Assembly: GCF_023053635.1 (NCBI RefSeq)
Contig: NC_086172.1
Coordinates: forward strand, 128,129,681-128,193,680
Origin: Elgaria multicarinata webbii
Lineage: Eukaryota > Chordata > Lepidosauria > Squamata > Anguidae
Direction of reading: 5' to 3'
Length of the DNA: 64,000 nt
Below, in pieces: positions 50,705-61,420 of this stretch. A program made the translations under genes and the position numbers. How positions within the stretch are numbered: the first letter of the stretch is position 1; every line of letters begins with the position of its first letter. Below the pieces are notes generated by a model. The model worked only from the letters and a program-made list of their open reading frames with translations, was not told where the DNA came from and ran no database searches.

Positions 50705-50713
50705 GTATTAATA
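50705..50713 (+). repeat. Target site duplication, right
   Basis: GTATTAATA, directly after the CCGTCCC end of the 4-kb transposon. Confidence 0.9.
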
Positions 50714-51239
50714 TTCTTTTAAAATGCATTTTGTCGTGCCACTAGATTGTATTTTAGTGACTTAAGGCATGTTTAGGCAGGGGCAAAAGTCTTACACCTC
50801 CAAGCATTCCCCAACCATCATAGCTGTTTGGGGAATGCTGGGAGTTGTAGGGCCTTTTTGTGTCTAAACATGCATAGTGATTGGGTTCTTATAGGTTTTT
50901 TATACAACACAGAGGACTTGGTTAAGGGGGATTTAAAAATATCACAAATACAATAAAATAAAAATGAATTTTGGTTTGAATACCACCAGCCTTCCAGGCC
51001 ATATTGCAACCTACTTTTGATACTCCTGAGAGTTTGCAGAATGGTTGGAGGAGCTGTATAGTGTATGAGTATGATGGGGAGGAATACCAAAAGCCCTGCT
51101 AAGTGTAGTTAGTCATGTGTGTGTGTAGAAACGAACAAATACCGACATAAATATTTATGTATTTATTATTTACAGTATTTTTACCCCACTCCTTAGCCCC
51201 CGCACTTACAAAGCTTAATAATGAGTTGCTAGATAGACC

Positions 51240-51263
51240 GGTCTTAACAGTCCAGTCCTATGT
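51240..51263. repeat. Left stub of a palindromic repeat split by BovB
   Basis: AACAGTCCAGTCCTATG matches the start of the short palindromic repeat (AACAGTGCAATCC at 53990). Its continuation GTAAGTTCCATTGAGTTCAA appears at 53929, after BovB. Confidence 0.5.
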
Positions 51264-53926
51264 TGTTGTTTGTTGTTTATTCGTTCAGTCGCTTCCGACT
51301 CTTCGTGACTTTATGGACCAGCCCATGCCAGAGCTTTCTGTCGGCTGTCGCCACCCCTAGCTCCCCCAAGGTCAAGTCTGCCACCTCCAGAATATCATCC
51401 ATCCATCTTGCCCTCTTCCTTTTGCCTTCCCCTTTCCCTAGCATCAGCCTCTTCTCCAGGATATCCTGTCTTCTCATTATGTGGCCAAAGTACTTCAGTT
51501 TTGCCTTTAATACCATTCCCTCAAGTGAGCAGTCTGGCTTTATTTCCTGGAGTATGGACTGGTTTGATCTTCTTGCAGTCCAAGGCACTCTCAGAATTTT
51601 CCTCCAACACCACAGTTCAAAAGCATCTATCTTCCTTCGCTCAGCTTTCCTTATGGTCCAGCTCTCGCAGCCATAGGTTACTACAGGGAAGACCATTGCT
51701 TTAACTATGCGGACCTTTGTTGTCAGTGTGGTGTCTCTGCTCTTAACTATTTTATCAAGATTTGTCATTGCTCTCCTCCCAAGAAGTGAACGTCTTCTGA
51801 TTTCCTGGCTGCAGTCAGCGTATGCAGTAATCTTTGCGCCCAGAAATGCAAAGTCTGTCACTGCCTCCACGTTTTCTCCCTCTGTTTGGCAGTTGTCAAT
51901 CAAGCTGGTTGCCATAATCTTGGTTTTTTTTTTTTTTTTTGAGGTTTAACTGCAACCCAGCTTTTGCACTTTCTTCTTTCACCTTTGTTATAAGGCTCCT
52001 CAGCTCCTCCTCGCTTTCAGCCATCAAAATGGTGTCATCTGCATATCTGAGATTGTTAATGTTTCTTCCTTCGATTTTAACTCCAGCCTTGGATTCGTCA
52101 AGCCCAGCACATTGCATGATGTGTTCAGCATACAAGTTGAATAGGTAAGGTGAGAGTATACAACCCTGCCGTACTCCTTTCCCAATCTTAAACCAGTCCG
52201 TTGTTCCGTGGTCTGTTCTTGCTACTTGTTCGTTATACAGATTCCACAGGAGGCAGACAAGATGACTTGGTATCCCCAGACCACCAAGAACTTGCCACAG
52301 TTTGTTATGATCCACACAGTCAAAGGCTTTAGAATAGTCAATAAAACAGAGATGTTTTTCTGGAACTCCCTGGCTTTCTCCATTATCCAGCGGATATTGG
52401 CAATTTGGTCTCTAGTTCCTCTGCCTTTTCTAAACCCAGCTTGTACATCTGGCAATTCTCGCTCCATGAATTGCTGGAGTCTACCTTGCGGGATCTTGAG
52501 CATTACCTTGCTGGCATGTGAAATAAGTGCCACTGTCCGATAGTTTGAACATTCTTTAGTGTTTCCCTTTTTTGGTATGGGGATATAAGTTGATTTTTTC
52601 CAATCTGATGGCCATTCTTGTGTTTTCCAAATTTGCTGGCATATGGCATGCATCACCTTGACAGCATCATCTTGCAATATTTTAAACAGTTCAGCTGGGA
52701 TACTGTCATCTCCTGCTGCCTTGTTATTAGCAATGCTTCTTAAGGCCCATTCAACCTCACTCTTCAGGATGTCTGGCTTTAACTCACTGACCACACCGTC
52801 TGAGCTATCCCCGATATTATTATCCTTCCTATACAGATCTTCCGTATATCCTTGCCACCTTTTCTTAATCTCTTCTGTTTCTGTTAGGTCCTTGCCATCT
52901 TTGTTTTTGATCATACCCATTTTTGCTTGGAATTTACCTCCGATGTTTTTAATTTTCTGGAAGAGATCTCTTGTCCTTCCTATTCTATTGTCTTCTTCCA
53001 CTTCCGCACATTGCTTGTTTAAAAATAATTCCTTATCTCTTCTGGCTAACCTCTGGAATTTTGCATTTAATTGGGAATATCTCCCCCTATCACTGTTGCC
53101 TTTTGCTTTCCTTCTTTCTTGGGCTACTTCCAGTGTCGCAGCAGACAGCCATCTTGCCTTCTTGGTTTTCTTTTTCTTTGGGACGTTTTTTGTTGCCACC
53201 TCTTGGACAATGTTGCGAACTTCTGTCCATAGTTCTTCTGGGACCCTATCTACTAAATCTAGTCCCTTAAATCTATTCTTCACTGCATATTCATTAGGAA
53301 TATTAGTGAGCTCATATCTAACTGATCTGTGGGTCTTCCCTATTCTCTTTAGTTTGATTCTAAATTGTGCAATAAGAAGTTCGTGATCTGAACTACAGTC
53401 AGCTCCAGGTCTTGTTTTTACCGTCTGTATAGATGTCCGCCACCTTTGGCTGCAAAGGATGTAGTCAATCTGATTTCAGTGTCAGCCATCTGGTGAAGTC
53501 CATGTATAAAGCCATCTTTTAGGTTGTTGGAAGAGAGTGTTTGTTATGCACAGTGAGTTGTCCTGGCAAAATTCTACCAGCCTATGTCCCGCTTCATTTT
53601 GTTCTCCTAGACCATGCTTACCTGTAATTCCAGATGTCATTTGACTACCCACCTTGGCGTTCCAGTCTCCTGTAACGAAAATAACATCTCTTTTTGGTGT
53701 ATTATCCAGTAGGTGCTGCAGATCCTCATAGAACTGATCTACTTCTACTTCTTCAGCATCTGTGGTTGGGGCATATATTTGGATCACTGTGATGTTAAAT
53801 GGCTTACCCTGAATTCGAATTGAGATCATTCTATCATTTTTTGGATTGTATCCAAGCACTGCTTTCGCCATGAAGACTACTCCATTTCTTTTGTGATCCT
53901 CTTGTCCACAGTAGTAGATCTGCAAA
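51264..53926 (-). mobile_element. BovB LINE (RTE clade), 5'-truncated and frame-broken
   Basis: Reverse strand, 5' to 3': endonuclease remnant 53925-53482 (GYNPKNDRMISIRIQG, VIFVTGDWNAKVG); linker and RT fingers 53283-52222 (NNKAAGDDSIPAELFK, KKGNTKECSNYRTVALISHA, GFRKGRGTRDQIANIRWI); RT palm 52315-51896 (GVRQGCILSPYLFNLYAEHI, LRYADDTILMAESEEEL); C-terminal region 51915-51277 (LKSRDTTLTTKV-like, MVFPVVTYGCESWTI, VPWTARRSNQSILQEI). The 3' end carries the BovB/Sauria-type terminus (reverse of TTCGTTCAGTCGCTTCCGAC) and a (GTT)n tail. The frame breaks at least three times, around 53300-53480, at motif A near 52330, and at a T-run at about 51924-51940. Only part of the endonuclease remains. Not functional. 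Confidence 0.95.
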
Positions 53927-53928
53927 AA

Positions 53929-54062
53929 GTAAGTTCCATTGAGTTCAATGGGGCTTACTCCCAGGAAACCGAGTATACGATTGCAACCTAACAGTGCAAT
54001 CCCATATGTGTCTAGTCAGAAGTAAGCCCCATTGAGTTTCATGGTGCTTACACTGCAGCAGA
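53929..54062. repeat. Two adjacent copies of the short palindromic repeat
   Basis: GTAAGTTCCATTGAGTTCAA then TGGGGCTTACTCCCAGG (copy 1, truncated), followed by AACAGTGCAATCCCATATGT and AGAAGTAAGCCCCATTGAG (copy 2). Confidence 0.7.
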
Positions 54063-54144
54063 GAACCGAATGCACATCATAGAAATCCATACCCAGGACT
54101 CAAGTATGTGGAAGTTAGCCTAAGGGACACGCGTTATCTAAATT

Positions 54145-55412
54145 GACTGTGGTATCCTCCTCAATAGACTCAGTGGGATGGGCATTGGAGGCACTGTGTT
54201 ACTGTGGTTCCGGTTGTACCTGCAAGGTCAATTTCAGAGAATAACATTGGGTGATAATTTCTCGCCCCTTGGCAATTAAGTGATGGAGTACCGCAGGGCA
54301 CCATCTTGTCCCCAGTGTTGTTTAACATCTATATGAAGCCTTTGGGGGTGGTCATTAGGGGATTTGGAGCAAAATGCCATCAGTACACTGATGACACACA
54401 GCTCTGTCTCCCTGTAACAGCTGAATCAGGAGAGGTTATGTAATTCCTAGATCAGTGCCTAAACTCTAATGGGCTGGATGAGGGCCAATAAACTGAAGCT
54501 GAATCCTGGCAAGAAGGAAGCCCTTTGGGTGAGTGGTTCCCGAGTACAGGAAATAGTCTCACTGCCTGTTTTGAATGGGGTTGCGCTCCCTCTGAAAGAT
54601 CAGGTTTATAGTTTGGGGATACTCCTAGATCCATCATTGTTGCTGGAGGCCCAAGTGGCCATGGAGTCTTGGAATGCCTTTTACCAGCTTCAGCTGGCTC
54701 GCTAGCTATGGCCTCTTCTGGACAGGGATAGCTTGGCCATAGTGGTATGGGCATTATTAAACTTAAGACTGGATTACTGCAATGCACTCTATGTGGGGCT
54801 GCCCTTAAGACTGCTCTGGAAGCTGGAGCTGGTGCTGAACTCAGCAGTTCGGCTGTTGTCAGGAGCTGCCTCTTTTCAGCATATAACTCCTTTGCTGAGG
54901 GAATTGCACTGGCTACCTATTGGCTACCAGGCTAGATTTAAGGTTTTTGTACTAGTGTACAAAGCCCTAAACAACTTGGGACCAGGATATCTAAGAGAGT
55001 GCCTTCTCACTTACCAACCTGCTAAGTCATTGAGGTCATCAGAGGGCATGCTCCCAGTGGTTCCACGTGTCCTGTGGCATCATTGAAATTCATTAAAAGA
55101 GCCTTTAGTGTAGTGGCCCCTTCTCTGTGGAACTCTCTGCCCCTAGAGGTCAGGTAGGCACCAACACTAGGCTGCTTCTGGTGCCTCTTGAGAACATCTC
55201 TGTTTCGAGAAGCCTTCCCCAGCTGACTAGCCACCTTTTGTTTTTTTCTGGCTCCTTTGTTTTTAAATTGAATAAATTTAATTTTTAATTTACTTTTTTA
55301 ATCTTCTTCCTTTTACTGTTTATGTATTCTGTTCACCATTCTGGAATGTGTGTTAGATAATTGAGTGGTATATAAATGTTTTGAATGAATGAATAAATAA
55401 ATAAATAAATAA
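54145..55412 (+). mobile_element. L2/CR1-group LINE, 5'-truncated, degraded
   Basis: Same family as 23352-25460. Recognisable: [10 protein letters not shown] region near 54290, a decayed YADDTQL region near 54390, WMRANKLKLNPGKKEALW at 54472, LRLDYCNALYVGLP near 54765, HWLPIGYQARFKV near 54910, and [12 protein letters not shown] near 54960. The 3' tail GAGTGGTATATAAATG with (AAAT)n ends at 55412. Multiple stops and frameshifts, so older than the 23-kb copy. Confidence 0.9.
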
Positions 55413-56079
55413 ATGGCAGTTGTGTTTAGGAACTAGGTCACAGCTGAGTGTGCCTGATTCTGCCCTGGATGGGCTGAACTACAGTTCCAAGAGTACAACT
55501 GGGTCTAAAGCTAAGGAAACTGGGGTTCTAAGGGCATCTCTCCATTAAGGAACCCCCCCTACACACACACACCTTTACCAGGCTTTTTTTCTTGGGTTTT
55601 TCCATGTTCATTATGAGCTCCTTTAGACAGTGACCACTTCATTTGTAATTGAAAACTTCCCCCTAGACAATGCTCCATAAAGTTTAATAACGCAGCACCA
55701 TCTAGTGGTGAAATTAATCCCATTATTATTTTAAATACTGCATTATCTCTGTTTTTTAAATTTAAGGTTACCAGGGAAAAACTTGGGACACTTATTATTA
55801 TTATTATTATTATTTATTTATATAGGAGGTTGATGGTGTCATGCAAATGACCCACTTACTTTTGTAGTGGCCAAACATGAGTGTGCAATAAATCGCTCAT
55901 GAGGGGAAGCCCTAAGTCTTATAGGCGGGAGAGAGATTAGACACTGAAGATAATCAGAATCAAGACAGAAGAAGGGTTCTGCAGTGATTTATTTAAGACA
56001 TGTGCATAGCCCAGGGGTTAGCCAGTATGCTAAGTAACAATGGATCACTTCTCAGAGCAGTTCACTGATTTATTTAGCC

Positions 56080-56300
56080 ATGGTGTGCCAGGTGACATTT
56101 TGAATATGCAGCACTGAGTGGGGATTGCTATGTCACACGAACCCGGACACCAATTGTTACCTGAAGTTTAAATGACCCTACAACAAACTAAGGCTTATGT
56201 GTGGGTTGTTTAATCCTCAAATAACTCTTTGTGGCTGAGTTCACATGACACGACAATCCCAGAGTGGGAGGTGGCATATTCAAAATGTCTTCCACATGCA
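56080..56300. mobile_element. Foldback MITE
   Basis: The left arm ACATTTTGAATATGCAGCAC and TGTCACACGAACCC pair with the right arm GTTCACATGACACGAC and GTGGCATATTCAAAATGT. The arms are about 75 bp with a roughly 65-bp loop. Confidence 0.6.
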
Positions 56301-56392
56301 CCATGGTTAATTGTCAGTTAAACAATCACCTATGAGTCCATCCTGTCATGCAAAGGTCATTGACATAAAGGGGGAGGCTTCCTATAAAGGAA

Positions 56393-56650
56393 GCTAATCT
56401 AACACATACACACGCAGGGTAGAGTTAAAGAGAGTGCTAATCTAACACATACACACGCAGGGTAGAGTTATAGAGAGTGCTAATCTAACACATACACACT
56501 CAGGGTAAAGTTATAGAGAGCGCTAATCTAACACATACACACTCAGTGTAGAGTTATAGAGAGCACTAATCTAACACATACACATTCAGTGAAGAGTTAT
56601 AGAGAGCGCTAATCTAACACACACACACAGGGCTGAGCTAACACATCTCT
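56393..56650 (+). repeat. 43-bp minisatellite, about six copies
   Basis: The unit starts GCTAATCTAACACATACACA and continues CGCAGGGTAGAGTTATAGAG AGT, repeating at 43-bp intervals from 56393. The last copy is shortened and grades into CA-rich DNA. Confidence 0.9.
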
Positions 56651-57167
56651 CTCACACACACTCCCAATCCTCTTTGTTTCCCTTTTCCAAATCATTCTTG
56701 TGAAACCATTCTATCCTGTCAAACTACCACAAAGATTTCATGTCAAATATAAAGGGTTCACTTAAAGATGGGATCATGGGTGAATCTAAATAGGGAGGCT
56801 GGCTGCAATCCTTTCCCCAGTTTCACTAAGCAAAGGCTATGCTTAGTTGCTGGGCTCCTGACCAAAAGCTAGTTTAAAAGTTAGAGCAAATCTTTACATA
56901 CAAGCACTTGATAAAGAACCGTGTCAAAGAAGTGAAGGCTACAATATGTAGGGAAAAGACCTCGAGGAAATAGAGCAGAATTTAAAGATACCTTTCTAGG
57001 GATCCTGTTGGAGTGTACTGAAGATAGAACTGGGATTTGAAGGAACTCCTATCATAATTGCAGAAAGAAGCATTGAAAAAGTCTATGTGCCAGCCTCTAC
57101 TTTGGCAGAAATGGGGACTTGGACAACCAGAACCAGGTATTCCAGAGAAAAGGTTTAACAACACTAG

Positions 57168-57330
57168 GTTCATAGAATAATAGAATAGTAGAGTTGGAAG
57201 GGATAAGGCCATCAAGTCCAACCCCCTGCTCAATGCAGGAATCCACCTTAAAGCATCTCTGACAGATGGCTGTCCAGCTGCCTCTTGAAGGCCTCTAGTG
57301 TGGGAGAGCCCACAACCTCCCTAGGTAACC
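57168..57330 (-). mobile_element. CR1 LINE 3' end, reverse
   Basis: TTCATAGAATAATAGAATAG, GAGTTGGAAGGGATAAGG, CAAGTCCAACCCCCTGCTCA and CAGCTGCCTCTTGAAGGCCT: the reverse complement of the CR1 3' terminus, as at 9260-9417. Confidence 0.88.
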
Positions 57331-57844
57331 TCCCTGGTTCCATTGTCATACTGCTCTAACAGTTACGGCAAAGTAATTACAGCTGGGGAGTTTGGACTCG
57401 GAGTGATTTCAGCAAAGATGCTGGGTCTCACAACAATATTGAGCATGATGAAAGCCAATACAAATGCCAGAACAATAACATTCGGCACTGAAACTTGGGT
57501 TTTAATAGTATTTTAAAATGAAGTCAAACAAAAAAAAAGGGACAAGATGAATACCAGTCATAACAAATTGGACTTCCTTGTCACATCTAATAATAATGGA
57601 ATCTTCCTATAAATTTAATCAAGGACAAAATCCTCTTGTAGTGCTGTATCCAAAGCTGAGGATCTTCACCTATCACCATACACACCCTTGTGGGTATGTA
57701 TTCCTTGACTGGGTGTATTCATGGCTAACTCCTGATTAGGCGCTCGCTGGGCATCCTCATCCATTCCAACTAAAGTTGACAGCTCTTCATGCTTGTGCTT
57801 CCACATAAAGGCAGACTGGGAGTCTTAAAGCAAAAAAGCAGAAG

Positions 57845-58705
57845 GAGGAGAGCATCCAAGATAGGTCACAAAAGAGAGAAACGTGTTCTCAGGATGCAAA
57901 ATAGGATTGTTGACAAAAAGCCCAGTGTGTTTTGACCTGTCTCTTATTTTGAAGCCTTCTTCGGGGCTTAGAGAAAAGAGTCTGCAGAATTTATCCTGGC
58001 AAAAAGATTGGCCATAGCTAGACAGGGCTTTATTCCAGGGCGATCCCTGGGATCGTCCCTGTGCGTCCACATGATGCACAGGGGATCCTGGGATCAGGGA
58101 GGGATGATCCCCCCTTGCCCTGGGATCTCGCCCTCCCCTTTAGGCCTGGTTTTTCCATGGTCTCAGGCTGAGTCCGTGATCGCAGAACGTGTGGCCGTAC
58201 GCTGCGGTTTGTCCTGGCTCCTCAATTCTTCATGAGGAGTCGGGACCCAAGCACAAGGTGCAGAGCTCCTCAGGAGCACTGCACCCATCAGGGGTGGGGG
58301 GAGTAATTGTTTTTTTAAAATCACTTACCTTTTGCGTACGAGCGTTCGTCCGCTGCTGTCCTTTTAGGGAAAAGGAAATGGCGGGTGCGACGCCTCTCCC
58401 TCTGAGGTCATCACGCGCCGTATGTGTACTGACGGGGAGATCTCGTGATAAAAATGTTGCGGGATCTTCACCCCTTCACCCTGCTAGACCACTAGGTCTA
58501 GCTAAGGCCATTGTCTCCTGATTCAGTCACCAGTCGATTAATACAGGAGACAATCTTTTTGCTTGTAGAAACTCTGCAGACACTTTTCTCTACCTCCTGA
58601 AGAAAGCCTTAAAATAAGGCACAGGCTGAAACATGTCAGGCTTTTTGTAAATATAACTATTTTGAACCTGAGAACGTTTCTCTCCTTTGTGACCTGGGTT
58701 TCTTA
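57845..58705. mobile_element. Foldback MITE (outer), split by an inner MITE
   Basis: Left arm 57845-58009 (GGTCACAAAAGAGAGAAACG, TTATTTTGAAGCCTTCTTC, GAAAAGAGTCTGCAGAATTT) is the inverted copy of right arm 58540-58705 (complements of AAACTCTGCAGACACTTTTC, CCTGAAGAAAGCCTTAAAAT and CGTTTCTCTCCTTTGTGACC). The 58010-58509 element is inserted at the loop. Confidence 0.75.
58010..58509. mobile_element. MITE (inner), 500 bp, 3-bp target duplication
   Basis: Ends GGCCATAGCTAGACAGGG and CTAGGTCTAGCTAAGGCC. Flanked by ATT at 58007-58009 and 58510-58512. Shares its ends and the GATCCCTGGGATC-type interior with the 141-bp copy at 29688-29828. PIF/Harbinger-like by duplication length. Confidence 0.7.
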
Positions 58706-59157
58706 AAGCAACACCACCCCATATAAAATAATGGGGAAAGTTGCATCTTTTGATTTTCTTCCTATAATGCCACCAAAATAAAAATAAAAATGGCAAACTG
58801 CAACCGTAGTTGGCAAGTAGGAAATATCTCACTTGGCTGTCTTGGTCCTACCAGGATGGCTATGGAATAGTTCTTCCTTTATTGCCATGGTAGAGAGAAA
58901 GTGATGATCTCCTCCCCACCTTGGTCCAGGGTTTCCACGAGAGCATAAAACAATCTTTCTGGATAGGAGACTGACTTCAAAACAGGAAGAAGAAAGCAGA
59001 ACCAAGAGAACCCAGAACTAGCAGTCAGCTAGCTGTGGAAGTAACTCATTGCACCATGTTTTAGCACTTGCATACTTATGCCTACATCTCCATCAGCTCT
59101 ATGCTAACAAGTCAGTTGCAGCTAGGGAAGCTGGCTGTTGGGGTTCTTCCAAACAAG

Positions 59158-59335
59158 ATATTATTATTATTATTATTATTAATTATTATTATTATTATTA
59201 TTTTACAATATTTATCTACCACTCCCCATTAAAAAATTCAGAGCGGTGAACAAGATAAAATAGAATAAAAATAGAATAAAAACACATTAAAAGTAGATTT
59301 TTAAAAGAAACAAAGTGAAAAATAAACAGAAGCTG
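59158..59335 (-). mobile_element. LINE 3' tail, reverse
   Basis: (ATT)n, then TACCACTCCCCATTAAAAAA and TTCAGAGCGGTGAACAAG, then A-rich UTR: an inverted L2/CR1-group terminus like that at 25400. Confidence 0.75.
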
Positions 59336-59649
59336 GTCATTAAGGGAAGGCTGTCCTGCTTCATTCACAGTATTTCATGGGGGATCCATATATTGTCTTA
59401 CATTTGTAATCTTCCTATGTTTTCCCTTTGCTTCTTCCATCTTTTCTGTTACCACAGACAACTGTTTATAGCTGCACCATGTCTTTTGGATGGTAGCACT
59501 AGGAGCTATCCATCTGGAAGCACCCTTGGCCTGCTTTGGCTGGGGCGCAGCTCATGGACCCCTAAAAGTATGCTCCAAAGATCAGTCCTAAAGTCGCCAC
59601 TCAAGGCCCAGCACAGAGTGAAATGGGGCAACATCATTGTGAGTATGTT

Positions 59650-59709
59650 TTTAGGCTAGATGGCCCAATGGACCAACTCAGTATTAGGCAGCTTCCTATG
59701 TTCCTATGA
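59650..59709 (+). mobile_element. tRNA-SINE 3' tail
   Basis: TAGGCTAGATGGCCCAATGG, ACCAACTCAGTATTAGGCAG and CTTCCTATGTTCC match the tail of the SINE at 14725-14925 on the opposite strand. Confidence 0.7.
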
Positions 59710-60175
59710 CATTTCCTATCAGGTGTTTTTTTTGCTATCATTGCATGATATCATCATATGGTTTATGTGGAAAGATGTCTCAAGTCTAGGAGCCAGTATA
59801 TGTTACTAATGATGAAACTGAGAAAGAACAAAGAAGTTTGACTATTTGACTATTGAGGTCAGAAGTGGTGTCGCTAAATACTGTGGATTATCGCTGCAGT
59901 ACAAGATTAACTGCGGGCAGTGATTGTGGTGATGACAATATAAATGAAGTTGAGAACAGCAACATCTTATCCAGCACCAACAAAACCAACTAGGATGTAC
60001 CGCATTGGTGGCCTGCACAACAGCCAGTGGAATTTCAAGAGAGCAGTTAATAAAGAGAGAGGTTTTATAAACTTTGGCCTACCCAAGAAATCAAAGGAAA
60101 CCTTCATAAGCAGTACGGATTCTTCTGAGATGTTTAAAAGTAGTGGATTAGAATAAATTGCATTTATTTATTAAT

Positions 60176-60492
60176 AGGGCGACCATATGAAAAGAAGGAC
60201 AGGGCTCCTGTATCTTTAACAGTTGTATTGAAAAGGAAATTTCAGCAGGTGTCATTTGTATATATGGGGAACCTGGTGAAATTCCCTCTTCATCACAACA
60301 GTTAAAGCTGCAGGTGCCCTGCCCTCTTTTAAATCTGGTCACTCTAGTATAGCTCCTGCACCTTTACCTGTTGTGATGAAGAGGGAATTTCACTAGGTTC
60401 TCCATATATACAAATGACACCTGCTGAAATTCCTTTTCTATGCAACTGTTAAAGATACAGCAGCCCTGTCTTCCTTTATGTATGGTCACTCT
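60176..60492. mobile_element. Foldback MITE, 317 bp
   Basis: Left end AGGGCGACCATATGAAAAGA and right end complement AGAGTGACCATACATAAAGG. The arms are nearly 150 bp and about 90% alike (TCTTTAACAGTTGTATTGAA; TCAGCAGGTGTCATTTGTAT; TTCCCTCTTCATCACAACAG). Flanked by ATTTATTAAT at 60166-60175 and 60493-60502. Confidence 0.85.
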
Positions 60493-60519
60493 ATTTATTA
60501 ATAAATAATGGATGGGAGG

Positions 60520-60660
60520 GTGTTGTTTCACTCATCCCGTGCTTGTGGTTCCTGGTTGACAGCTGGTTGGCCACTGAGTGAACAGAATGCTGGACTAGAT
60601 AGACTCTTGGTCTTATCCAGCTTGGCTTTTCTTATCCAGCTTGGCTGTTCTTTTGCCACT
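60520..60660 (+). mobile_element. SINE-like tail
   Basis: GTGAACAGAATGCTGGACTA then CTTGGTCTTATCCAGCTTGG, the same tail as at 17080-17150, with a short internal duplication of CTTATCCAGCTTGGC. Confidence 0.6.
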
Positions 60661-61179
60661 ATAAAAATCAGTGACATTGACTGGAGACAGAAAGCCAGAT
60701 TATCTTGAATTTTCAGTCTTTCATGAACACAAGGAATTTGAATGAGAAAAAAAAGGAAACCTTTTGCGAATTAAAACATTTTGCCATGATAAATACTATT
60801 ATGCATCCCCATTCTCAACATCATTTATTCGAAAATAAGCCCACGAATTTCAATAAATTCTTCCAGATGTTGTGCACGGAGCAACAGTTTGTACAGGTCT
60901 TGGAGGGGTTTTCGAAAGTGTTTCCTGATGAAAAACGGAAGTCAGTGTACCACACACCCACACCCTCCGCCCATGTTTATACACTTTATCCCACTCGGTA
61001 TCTCATCTGTTCAAGAACCGTCCGCCAGAGTTCTCCAGGCAGCAAGCGAGGCTTCAGCAAGTGCTCTCTTGAGCATGCGTGAGTGATCTGAGCATGCTCA
61101 GTCTCGCTTAGGACCAGATTCGCCTAGGATCTAGCGCAGGGTCAAGTTTTTCCGAATCCCAGCCTTCCCCCACTTCTTC

Positions 61180-61420
61180 ACACGCAGCTGGTTTCCGGTC
61201 GGCCTGTGGCGGGGCTCAGCCTAGAGATTGTCAGTTCTCCTAAAATGGCGGATGGAGGCGACGGCGCGGGAGGGATGGCTGGAACGGGCGGCGCTGCTGC
61301 CCCCGTCAAGCCCTCGGAGTTGGCCAGGGTGAGATTCCGCGCCCGCTGTGGGGTCTTCTCGGCTGTAGGATTAATACCTTGTGCTGGACGCGGTTCTGTT
61401 CGTCCTGGGCAGAGAAAGCC
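61180..61420 (+). promoter_or_regulatory. CpG-rich promoter and 5' region of the UBR1 candidate
   Basis: GC- and CpG-rich stretch surrounding the first exon. The start codon overlaps AAAATGGCGG, which resembles a YY1 site (AANATGGC) of the type often found at TATA-less vertebrate promoters. The YY1 reading is inference. Confidence 0.5.
61245..61328 (+). CDS. UBR1: First coding exon, probable UBR1 (N-recognin E3 ubiquitin ligase)
   Basis: An ATG in the context AAAATGGCGG opens a 28-codon exon rich in Gly and Ala, MADGGDGAGGMAG then TGGAAAPVKPSELAR, ending at a good donor (AGG then GTGAGA) in phase 0. Human UBR1 starts MADEEAGG and reaches TPQRLAS at residues 21-27, just before its conserved WWDQQ. 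The KPSELAR here sits at the same distance from the start. The strongest support is position: in human, UBR1 and TMEM62 are adjacent and head to head, which is the arrangement here. The remaining exons would lie beyond base 64000. The similarity is short, so another gene with a Gly/Ala-rich first exon is not excluded. UBR1 recognises N-degrons and ubiquitinates the substrate in the cytosol. Confidence 0.58.

Larger units (their letters stand above)
55413..57165. other. Intergenic repeat-rich stretch
   Basis: Contains (TTA)n at about 55795-55822 followed by a TTTATTTATATAGG tail, a foldback MITE at 56080-56300 and a 43-bp minisatellite at 56393-56650. Around 55985 the + strand has TGCAGTGATTTATTTAAG, which on the reverse strand resembles a polyadenylation region. 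I could not define an element there. Confidence 0.45.

Noticed and set aside
52643-53386. 247-codon forward frame
   Set aside because: Antisense shadow of the BovB ORF.
59944-60156. 70-codon open frame beginning MKLRTATSYPAP
   Set aside because: No recognisable domain, splice context or homologue, in repeat-rich intergenic DNA; length within chance expectation.
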